This document shows positions 18,360 through 25,348 of a stretch of 64,000 bases of DNA, piece by piece. How positions within the stretch are numbered: the first letter of the stretch is position 1; every line of letters begins with the position of its first letter. The position numbers were made by a program, and so were the translations under genes. The notes under the pieces were generated by a model. It was not told where the DNA came from. It searched no databases and saw nothing but the letters and a program-made list of their open reading frames with translations. This DNA comes from Phoenicibacter congonensis (GTDB taxonomy: Bacteria; Actinomycetota; Coriobacteriia; Coriobacteriales; Eggerthellaceae), in contig NZ_LT821227.1 in the NCBI RefSeq assembly GCF_900169485.1, positions 1 through 64,000 of the forward strand, read 5' to 3'.

Positions 18360-18485
18360 TCTGAATGAATCTGACGAGCGCAATTCGCGGGAAAATCGAA
18401 CGAGGAAAATTCTAGCGTACTTGGCGTACGTGAATTTTTCGAGTTGAAGATTTTCGCGCGAAGTGCGCCGTCAGATTCATTCAGA
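18360..18485. repeat. Long palindromic element, copy 2, abutting tRNA-Val
   Basis: An imperfect inverted repeat of 126 bp. It begins TCTGAATGAATCTGACG (18360-18376) and ends with the exact reverse complement (18469-18485). Inner arms also pair (GCGCAATTCGCGGGAAAATC against its near complement, AAAATTC against GAATTTTT, and CGTAC against GTACG around the centre near 18422). Its right edge touches the encoded CCA end of tRNA-Val with no spacer. It could be a MITE-like element, a strong terminator or processing hairpin for the tRNA, or both. Confidence 0.9.
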
Positions 18486-18560
18486 TGGTGGTCGCTACTG
18501 GGTTTGAACCAGTGACCCCCGCCGTGTGAAGGCGATGCTCTCCCGCTGAGCCAAGCGACC
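18486..18560 (-). tRNA. tRNA-Val (anticodon CAC)
   Basis: A 75-nt gene that folds as a full cloverleaf: acceptor GGTCGCT with AGCGACC, D stem GCTC/GAGC, anticodon stem TCGCC/GGCGG with loop TTCACAC, and T arm ACTGG-TTCAAAC-CCAGT. The anticodon CAC reads GUG. The 3' CCA is encoded. Confidence 0.97.
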
Positions 18561-18597
18561 ACAATAAATAACAAGAAAACATTATAGCAGTAAAGAA

Positions 18598-18622
18598 GGG
18601 CGTCATTTCAACGCCCATCTTT
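18598..18622 (-). terminator. Rho-independent terminator after glnB
   Basis: On the minus strand the arms GGGCGT and ACGCCC enclose TGAAATG and are followed by TTCTTTA. It lies about 35 bases after the glnB stop and before the tRNA-Val gene, ending the amtB-glnB unit. Confidence 0.75.
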
Positions 18623-18656
18623 TAAGGATTATGATGTTCAAATTTTGTGTGATGGC

Positions 18657-18995
18657 TTAAACTGCCTTGTTGCCACGCTCTCCTGTCCTAATTCTCACAA
18701 CCTCGTCAACTGGTGTGACAAAAATCTTCCCGTCTCCAACATTGCCAGTTCTTGCGGTTTCGCAAATGATGTCGACTATTTCATCCACGCGTTCTTCTTC
18801 AGTAATAATCTCGAAACGAATCTTAGGAATCGTGTTAAGCATCACCTCAGTTCCTCGGTAATACTCTTTCCATCCATGCTGAGTGCCACAACCCATCACT
18901 TGCGAAATTGTCATGCCATTAACTTTGGCGGCCGATAGCGCCTCTTTTAACGCTTCAAGCTTTTCGGGTCTAACTATTGCTGAAATTCTTTTCAT
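18657..18995 (-). CDS. glnB: Nitrogen regulatory protein PII
   Basis: Trimeric signalling protein that senses ATP/ADP and 2-oxoglutarate and controls nitrogen proteins, here most likely AmtB. It has 112 aa with the family C-terminal segment TGNVGDGKIFVTPVDEVVRIRTGE. In the T-loop (residues 37-55, KEYYRGTEVMLN) Tyr46 is kept, but residue 51, the uridylylated tyrosine in enteric PII proteins, is Val. Control by uridylylation at that site is therefore impossible. It lies 18 bp after amtB, as in the usual amtB-glnK pair. Confidence 0.95.
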   Translation of the reverse strand: MKRISAIVRPEKLEALKEALSAAKVNGMTISQVMGCGTQHGWKEYYRGTEVMLNTIPKIRFEIITEEERVDEIVDIICETARTGNVGDGKIFVTPVDEVVRIRTGERGNKAV

Positions 18996-19013
18996 GATTT
19001 GCTCCTTTCAACT

Positions 19014-20288
19014 CTAATCAAGACCGATGTAGGCTGGGTAAGCCGACTCGCCATGCACCGAAACATCGAGGCCAAGTGCTTCCTCTTCCTCAGAAACACG
19101 AAGGTCCCCTTTAAAGATAGCCTTAATAACAAGACCGATAATAACATCTGCTACAGCGACAAAGACAATTGTAACTAGAATGCCGAGAATTTGACTTAAC
19201 AGCAAGCTTGGATCGCCAGTGTAAATTAAACCTCCTTTGTCGGTCCAGCTGAGATCTGGGACGCAGAAAACGCCTGTTAAAATGCCGCCGATAATTCCGC
19301 CGACCGAATGGCAACCAAAAGCATCAAGTGCGTCGTCGTAACCAATCTTGGCCTTTAAGAAAGAAACAGCAAAGTAGCAAATTGGAGCAACAATGATGCC
19401 CATTAGAACAGCTGCCCATGGCTCCACAAAACCAGCAGCAGGTGTAATTGCCACCAGACCAGCCACAAGACCAGTTGCAGCACCAACTAACGTCGGTTTT
19501 CCATTTCGAACACGCTCAACAGTCATCCATGCAACAAGACCTGCTCCAGAAGCAACAACAGTGTTGAGAACAGCTAGTGCTGCAACACCATCCGCAGCAA
19601 ACTGGCTTCCTCCATTAAAACCGAACCAGCCAAACCACAGAAGTGTTGCGCCAAGGGCTACAAATGGAACGTTGTGAGGTCTGTAGCTCATAACTCCAAA
19701 ACCCTTGCGCTTCCCCAGCAAAAGAGCCAAGATCAAACCTGTGAGACCCGATGAAATGTGGACAACATCACCACCTGCAAAGTCAAGCGCGCCAATTGTG
19801 TCACCAATGAAGCTGCCATCTCCACCCCACGCCATGTGAGCCAGTGGTGGATACACAACAATTGTCCAAACGGCAACAAAAGCACAAATTGCACCAAACT
19901 TCATTCTTCCTGCAAGAGCGCCTGTGATGATTGCAGTTGTAATCATGCAAAACGCCATTTGGAAAAAAACATCTACTAACGCAGGATAGGTCTCATGCGA
20001 CAGTGCACTTGCATCCTCGTTTATGAGGTTGCCAACCAAACCAAACAGCCCAATTTGGTCAAATCCGCCAAAGAATGGAATCGAGCCATCCCCCCCATAG
20101 GCAAAAGACCAGCCAAACATGGTCCAAGTGAGAGCTACAATTCCAAGCACTCCAAAACACATAATCATCGTGTTGACGACATTCTTGCGGCGCGAAAGAC
20201 CGCCATAAAAAAACGCCAACCCCGGCGTCATGAGCAGCACGAGCATCGCACAAACAATCATGAATCCAGTGTTACCAGAATCAAACAT
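19014..20288 (-). CDS. amtB: Ammonium transporter Amt
   Basis: Eleven-helix membrane channel for ammonium/ammonia. It has about 424 aa, with typical segments MTPGLAFFYGGLSRRKNVVN near the start, AHMAWGGDGS, GLTGLILALLLGKRKG and the twin-His region DALDAFGCHSVGGIIGGIL. Two ATG codons lie at the start; the second (20286-20288) has the better spacing to GGGAGG. The cytoplasmic tail is acidic. The glnB gene follows at once, so PII probably binds and gates this channel. Confidence 0.96.
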   Translation of the reverse strand: MFDSGNTGFMIVCAMLVLLMTPGLAFFYGGLSRRKNVVNTMIMCFGVLGIVALTWTMFGWSFAYGGDGSIPFFGGFDQIGLFGLVGNLINEDASALSHETYPALVDVFFQMAFCMITTAIITGALAGRMKFGAICAFVAVWTIVVYPPLAHMAWGGDGSFIGDTIGALDFAGGDVVHISSGLTGLILALLLGKRKGFGVMSYRPHNVPFVALGATLLWFGWFGFNGGSQFAADGVAALAVLNTVVASGAGLVAWMTVERVRNGKPTLVGAATGLVAGLVAITPAAGFVEPWAAVLMGIIVAPICYFAVSFLKAKIGYDDALDAFGCHSVGGIIGGILTGVFCVPDLSWTDKGGLIYTGDPSLLLSQILGILVTIVFVAVADVIIGLVIKAIFKGDLRVSEEEEALGLDVSVHGESAYPAYIGLD

Positions 20289-20291
20289 CAT

Positions 20292-20625
20292 TTCCTCCCA
20301 TCCCTAAGTTTTTCCATTGAATAACTCCGATTATGAAACTGATGAATTTAGACACTGGACTACAAACTGAATTTAATAGAGAGTTAAACACTTGGCAATT
20401 AAACAGAAACAGCATCGAAACTGACTTGAAATAATCCCAGTGTAAACATGTTTTTTAATGTCACAAGACGTAGTGTTTAAATAATGCATTACACCTTTAC
20501 CTCGGTGCCGCAAGCAAAACTGAACTCTATATTAGTCATGCATACTATCGAGCAAAGCGAAACAACCGCGCCACAAAAACAAAGCATGAAACGCAGGTTA
20601 AAGCAAAGAAAGAGACTATAAACCT
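20292..20625. other. Intergenic region upstream of amtB (334 bp)
   Basis: It separates amtB from the CLC gene, both on the minus strand, and should hold the amtB promoter. It is AT-rich with no recognisable RNA family, repeat or convincing terminator. Confidence 0.4.
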
Positions 20626-21834
20626 CTACCAAATGCGTTCAAGAAAGCCAAGTTGCTGCTGAGAATAGATTCTAAATTTTCCTGATGCGATGAGAGATAT
20701 TCCAACAACGAGTAGGAAAAATTCAGGGGTTACAAAACCAAACAATTCAACTGCAAGCAGAAGCGAAGCTAGAGGACACTTCGTTATTCCGCAAAACATA
20801 CCAATCATGCCAAGCGCAGCAAAAACAACAACGTCAACAGAAAATATTTGAGCGTAAAAGTTACCAAAAGTAGCTCCCACAAACAGAGCAGGAATAATTT
20901 CTCCCCCCTGGAATCCGCCACCTAGGCTAATGCATGTAAACAGCAACTTCAAAACACAAACATACCAAGCAAGTCTCAAAGATGCGTTAGTTAAACAAGC
21001 TAGGATTGTCTCAGTCCCAGCGCCATTGTAGGTTTGATCTCCAACAAGATAGGTTCCTGCAATGATGATTAGCGATGACCACAGAATCGGAAGAATTTTG
21101 CTCTTAGACAGCTTTTTGTAGAGAACTTTCGTGTATTTAATGCTCTGAGAAAAAATAACGGAAGCAGCAGCGCAACACAATCCAAAAAAGCAAACTATGC
21201 CAGTCGTTTCTAGGTTAAAAGGAAGAGAGGTGTTCAATTCGGCGATTAAAAAAGGAACGTTTAAAAAGCCTGCAATTACTCTGGCAATCAATGCTGAAAT
21301 TGCTGCAGGCAAAATAGCTTGAGGCGTGCTCACTCTGCCTTTTTCTATTTCTAGGGCAAAAACGCAAGCTGCCATCGGTGTTCCAAAAAGAGCAGAGAAA
21401 GCCGCACTCATGCCTGAGATGATAATGATTGGAGAATCAGAATCTGGGACCTTAAACAACCGGCCGATGGTACTTCCAAAAGAACCACCAATTTGCAACG
21501 CTGCTGCCTCCCTGCCGATGCTAGCACCAAAGAACTGGGAAACTAAGGTCGAAACAAAAATCAAAGGTGTCATGACCCATCGAACATATTTCTTCTCATG
21601 CATTCTCTCGATAACGAGATTAGTTCCACCAGGGTTATCCACCTTCGCAGCGTGATGAATTGCCAAAATGAAAAGCCCACCAAAAGGAAGAAGCAATACA
21701 AGCCACTGGCGAGTTGCGCGAAACGAATTACACCAAAAAAGGGCGAGCGCAAACAGGGAAACCAGCAGCCCTACTGCCAGCCCAATTACGATTGAAACAA
21801 GCCCAATTTTGACAATCTTTAAAAACCTCTCCAC
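20626..21834 (-). CDS. CLC-family anion channel or antiporter
   Basis: Polytopic membrane protein of 402 aa with the CLC fold. The gating-glutamate motif is GREAAALQIGG near residue 110 (GREGP in classical members), and a glutamate pair lies in FALEIEKG near 160. The usual GSGIP chloride motif is replaced by GGTNL near residue 70. Such changes occur in CLC-F fluoride/proton antiporters (GNNLI-type motif, recalled), so fluoride export is possible, but no fluoride riboswitch was seen upstream. The start is GTG at 21832-21834 with a poor ribosome site, so it is not firm. Confidence 0.85.
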   Translation of the reverse strand: MERFLKIVKIGLVSIVIGLAVGLLVSLFALALFWCNSFRATRQWLVLLLPFGGLFILAIHHAAKVDNPGGTNLVIERMHEKKYVRWVMTPLIFVSTLVSQFFGASIGREAAALQIGGSFGSTIGRLFKVPDSDSPIIIISGMSAAFSALFGTPMAACVFALEIEKGRVSTPQAILPAAISALIARVIAGFLNVPFLIAELNTSLPFNLETTGIVCFFGLCCAAASVIFSQSIKYTKVLYKKLSKSKILPILWSSLIIIAGTYLVGDQTYNGAGTETILACLTNASLRLAWYVCVLKLLFTCISLGGGFQGGEIIPALFVGATFGNFYAQIFSVDVVVFAALGMIGMFCGITKCPLASLLLAVELFGFVTPEFFLLVVGISLIASGKFRIYSQQQLGFLERIW

Positions 21835-22164
21835 AGCAAAACATTATATTGCTAGGCATGCCTCTCAAACATGACTAAAAAGAAAGCGAAGAACCTCTGT
21901 GCACATTGAAAAAAGGAAGGATTAACGCAGGTCTAAAAAGAGAACGATCTCATCTGCTGAGCGAACGTGTCAAAAAACAATGAAAGTAATGAGAAAACCT
22001 CAGTAATGCCCAAATAAAAATACAATCAAGGTGAAAATTCTCTTAAAAATTTGCAATTCAAAGCATTAACTAGCGTTATTTGAATCGAAAAAACTACATA
22101 AATGCGTAAAGCAACGAGAACTTAGATGTTTTTAAATCGCAGCAACTAAAACGTGCAAAAGCAA
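21835..22164. other. Intergenic region upstream of the CLC gene (330 bp)
   Basis: AT-rich with no open frame of interest, no hairpin-plus-T-tract and no recognised riboswitch. It was specifically searched by eye for the conserved fluoride riboswitch core, which is absent. Confidence 0.4.
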
Positions 22165-23499
22165 CTAGGAAGTGTGTCTCCAGTGAGAGTCTGTTAGTGC
22201 TCGAGCGAGAACTAACCCAAACGGCAAGCAAACGATAACCATAACTCCGTGAATTAGCCAAGAGAAAGCTTCTCCTGTTTCGAACTGCGCCATAAAGAAC
22301 ATAGCTTTATAAAGATAGAGCCCTGGCACCATGATTACAACTGAGGGAACAGTGATGGCAGTGCGTGGATACCTCGTTTTTTGCCAAACTAAACTAGCAA
22401 GAATACCTGCGGTAAATGCCCCAACAAAAGCTCCTATTTCAGGTGCGAATCCAAAGTATTTTACGAGTTCCAGATTTAGAGTGTCAGATATTCCGCCCAT
22501 AACGCCTGCAGTAAATGCAACTTTAACGGGAGAGTTAAACATTATCGAAAATCCAAAGACACCAACGAAAGCCGCAACTAATCGCAAACCGCACATTCCA
22601 ATCTCAGGGATGTCAAGTGGCAGAAAATCTCCAGGTTTTAATTGCAAGAAGACCGCAAGCATCCACCCGACGAGAGTTGCAAGCAAAATTGTGAGCGATG
22701 CATAAACTAGGCGCTCAATTCCGCTTCGCATGTCAAACAAATACATGTCTAGCGCGGCAGTAATCAGAGGAAATCCAGGGATAACGAACAGCATAGCGCC
22801 AATGTATCCCATTTGATGCATCAACGCGTCGGGAACAAAAAGACTAATGAAACACAACGAAAGGAAATATGCGAGACAAGAACATGCAACTCCAAGACCA
22901 ACTGCCAGCAACTGATTAATTCTGTTAGCAAGAAGGAGTCTCCTTACAATTTGTCCGATTCCAGCTCCAACAAAAGCACAAATCATCTCTATGAGTCCTC
23001 CGCCCAGCAAAAAAGTAAATGCGCCGCAAGCAGCTGCCGAAGCAAGGCCACTAACATAGGGATTGTAAAGAGCTTTCTTGTTCCTGGCCTCATCCATTCG
23101 AAGATGATAGTTGGTAACAGAGATGTCATATCCATGGTCGTCGATCTCAACGAGAAATTTATCAAGATCAAGAACGAGATTGGTGTTAACACCACTTTCT
23201 GGAATTACAACAGTTTGTGAAATCTGTTCTGCGCCCTCTCGCACAGTACACTCAATGTCGGTGAGTCCAATCGACACAGTAGCCGTGACATTCAAGGCGC
23301 GGGCAGTTCTGTTTACAGCATCTCGAACACGCCATCCACCAGAACCACTTTTAAGGAACAAAGCCGCCATGCGACAAATAATGGAAGTTTTTTCGTGAAG
23401 AGTTGCATGACCTGCTGGGACATTCCTGTCGGTTTCGATTTCTTCATGCCAAGCAACAGGCATATGATGATTTGTGCCAACAGGTTTTACTTTGTTCAT
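22165..23499 (-). CDS. Threonine/serine exporter family protein (fused ThrE type)
   Basis: A 444-aa membrane protein that joins the two halves found separately in YjjP/YjjB: an N-terminal DUF1212 domain (soluble part residues ~30-140, then several helices) and a C-terminal DUF3815-like half with further helices. Family members export threonine, serine or organic acids such as succinate; the substrate here is unknown. It follows coaD by 27 bp on the same strand. Confidence 0.88.
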   Translation of the reverse strand: MNKVKPVGTNHHMPVAWHEEIETDRNVPAGHATLHEKTSIICRMAALFLKSGSGGWRVRDAVNRTARALNVTATVSIGLTDIECTVREGAEQISQTVVIPESGVNTNLVLDLDKFLVEIDDHGYDISVTNYHLRMDEARNKKALYNPYVSGLASAAACGAFTFLLGGGLIEMICAFVGAGIGQIVRRLLLANRINQLLAVGLGVACSCLAYFLSLCFISLFVPDALMHQMGYIGAMLFVIPGFPLITAALDMYLFDMRSGIERLVYASLTILLATLVGWMLAVFLQLKPGDFLPLDIPEIGMCGLRLVAAFVGVFGFSIMFNSPVKVAFTAGVMGGISDTLNLELVKYFGFAPEIGAFVGAFTAGILASLVWQKTRYPRTAITVPSVVIMVPGLYLYKAMFFMAQFETGEAFSWLIHGVMVIVCLPFGLVLARALTDSHWRHTS

Positions 23500-23526
23500 T
23501 CTTTTCCTAAAACTCCTAGTATCAGG

Positions 23527-24012
23527 TTACTTCTGTTTTTTCAACTCTGCGTAATAATTTAGCACACACTCTGGCACAAGTTTAGAAATGTCGGCATCGA
23601 GTTCGTGTAACTCTCTCACAACCGAGCTTGAAACATACATATACTCAGGTGCACTCATGATATAGACATTCTCGAGATTTGGATCAATTTGGTGGTTTAA
23701 TGCACCCTGCTGAAACTCATATTCAAAATCAGTAATCGCGCGCAGTCCCTTAACAATAACTTCAGCGTTATTGTCTTTAGCAAATTTAACGAGCATATTC
23801 GTAAATGGCTTAACTGAAACGTTGTCCATGTCGCCAACGGCTTCACTAACAAGTTTCACTCTCGTGTCAATGTCAAACTTAGGATGCTTGTTTTTAGATG
23901 CAGCAACACCAACAATCACGTCGGAAAAAAGCAGAGACGCGCGTTTAATAATGTCAAGATGACCAAGCGTAATGGGGTCAAACGTGCCTGGCACGATTGC
24001 AATTTGTCGCAC
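23527..24012 (-). CDS. coaD: Phosphopantetheine adenylyltransferase
   Basis: Penultimate step of coenzyme A synthesis, joining AMP to 4'-phosphopantetheine. It has 161 aa with VPGTFDPITLGHLDII at residues 7-22 (T/HxGH nucleotidyl-transferase box) and the C-terminal YMYVSSSVVREL (ISSTxVR-like) motif. The start is GTG at 24010-24012 with AAGGAG upstream. It sits 9 bp after hypD. Confidence 0.96.
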   Translation of the reverse strand: MRQIAIVPGTFDPITLGHLDIIKRASLLFSDVIVGVAASKNKHPKFDIDTRVKLVSEAVGDMDNVSVKPFTNMLVKFAKDNNAEVIVKGLRAITDFEYEFQQGALNHQIDPNLENVYIMSAPEYMYVSSSVVRELHELDADISKLVPECVLNYYAELKKQK

Positions 24013-24021
24013 AATTTCTCC

Positions 24022-25116
24022 TTAGTAATAACGATAATATGCCGCACAGCTTCCTTCAGAAGAAACCATACATGGCCCAACTGGGTTTTCTGGAGTGCAA
24101 ACCTTGCGGAATAATGGGCACTCTTTTGGAGATATTACACCTCTTAAAACATCACCGCAACGACAACCTTTCGGTTCCACAGTTGGCTCAACTTCTAGGC
24201 CAAATCTGCTCCATGCGTCAAATTCTTTATATTCATCACGAATTCTGTAGCCGCTGCCAGCTATTTCCCCAATTCCACGCCACTCGGCATCGCATGTTTC
24301 AAACACATTAGCAATTGCCTCCTTGGCAGCAACATTACCTTTGGACTCGACAGCTCTTGCATATGCATTCTCGATTCTTGCCTCACCATCAGAAATCTGA
24401 CACATTAACATCTCTACGCCTCGAAGAATGTCAACAGGTTCAAAACCTGTTACCACACCTGGAATGTGATATTTTTGCGCCAGAAACTCATAGGGTTTCG
24501 TGCCGATAATGACTGACACATGGCCTGGTAAAATCAAGCCATCAACTTTAACTTGAGGGTCATTGACGATAGTTTCCAATGCGCCTGGCATGTTTTTGTG
24601 GGCCACGAAAACTGAGAAATTATTAAGCCCCATCGATTTTGCTCGAAGAACAGTAGAAGCTATCAAAGGGGTTGTAGTCTCAAAACCAACTCCAACAAAT
24701 ATCACCTGTTTATCAGGCGACTCCACAGCAACATTCAGAGCGTCAAGCGGTGAATAGACGATTCGAATGTCTGCACCTCGTGCCTGCTCTTTTAGCAGAC
24801 TCGAAGTCGACCCTGGCACACGCGTCATGTCCCCAAAAGTCGTTATGACAATATCAGGCATTTTAGTGAGAGCAATAACCTTGTCTATGTCTACATTTGC
24901 AGTAACGCAAACAGGACAACCTGGACCTGATATCAAATGAATGTTTGACGGAATAATTGATTTAATTCCTGCGCGCGCAATCGAGACCGTGTGAGTTCCG
25001 CAGACCTCCATTAAGTTGACATCTCTGTCAACATTGTGGTTCTCTATCGCTTTTATTAGCGTTTTTGCAAGGTCTGGATTGCGGAAACCTTCCAAAATGC
25101 TTGGCACTGGCTCCAT
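24022..25116 (-). CDS. hypD: Hydrogenase maturation factor HypD
   Basis: Fe-S protein that, with HypC, forms the scaffold on which Fe(CN)2CO is built for [NiFe]-hydrogenase. It has about 364 aa. Seen motifs are CGTHTVSIARAG, GPGCPVCVT (cluster region), GFETTTPL and the C-terminal cysteines in GCRCGDVLRG and CPLFRKVC. The start ATG at 25114-25116 overlaps the hypC stop (TAATG); a TTG two codons upstream is less likely. Confidence 0.96.
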   Translation of the reverse strand: MEPVPSILEGFRNPDLAKTLIKAIENHNVDRDVNLMEVCGTHTVSIARAGIKSIIPSNIHLISGPGCPVCVTANVDIDKVIALTKMPDIVITTFGDMTRVPGSTSSLLKEQARGADIRIVYSPLDALNVAVESPDKQVIFVGVGFETTTPLIASTVLRAKSMGLNNFSVFVAHKNMPGALETIVNDPQVKVDGLILPGHVSVIIGTKPYEFLAQKYHIPGVVTGFEPVDILRGVEMLMCQISDGEARIENAYARAVESKGNVAAKEAIANVFETCDAEWRGIGEIAGSGYRIRDEYKEFDAWSRFGLEVEPTVEPKGCRCGDVLRGVISPKECPLFRKVCTPENPVGPCMVSSEGSCAAYYRYY

Positions 25117-25346
25117 TAACAAATCTCCGAAAACTCAGGCATTTCTTTTATTAAATCGAGGGTCTGCTGTGCAATTACCTCATCAACAATTTCAATCGAG
25201 AAACCAGCGTGAACAAGAACATAATCATCAACTTTAACATCTGGCGTTAAGTCGCAAGAAACGCGTCGTCTTGTTCCCAAGATGTTGACATTGGCGATGT
25301 TGCCTTCCTCTAATGATTCAACTTTTGCTGGAATTGCCAAGCACAT
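25116..25346 (-). CDS. hypC: Hydrogenase maturation chaperone HypC
   Basis: Small chaperone (76 aa) that binds HypD and the hydrogenase large subunit. It begins MCLAIPAKV, with the essential Cys2 after the start Met. It lies two bases after hypF and overlaps hypD, giving the order hypF-hypC-hypD. Confidence 0.96.
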   Translation of the reverse strand: MCLAIPAKVESLEEGNIANVNILGTRRRVSCDLTPDVKVDDYVLVHAGFSIEIVDEVIAQQTLDLIKEMPEFSEIC

Positions 25347-25348
25347 GT

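Noticed and set aside
18174-18485. Integrated element with attL/attR at tRNA-Val
   Set aside because: The repeats do not copy the tRNA sequence, and no integrase or cargo lies between or beside them.
18308-18574. Minus-strand frame of 88 codons across tRNA-Val
   Set aside because: It runs through the tRNA and the palindromic element and has no protein features.
21835-22164. Fluoride riboswitch before the CLC gene
   Set aside because: The conserved pseudoknot core could not be found on the minus strand.
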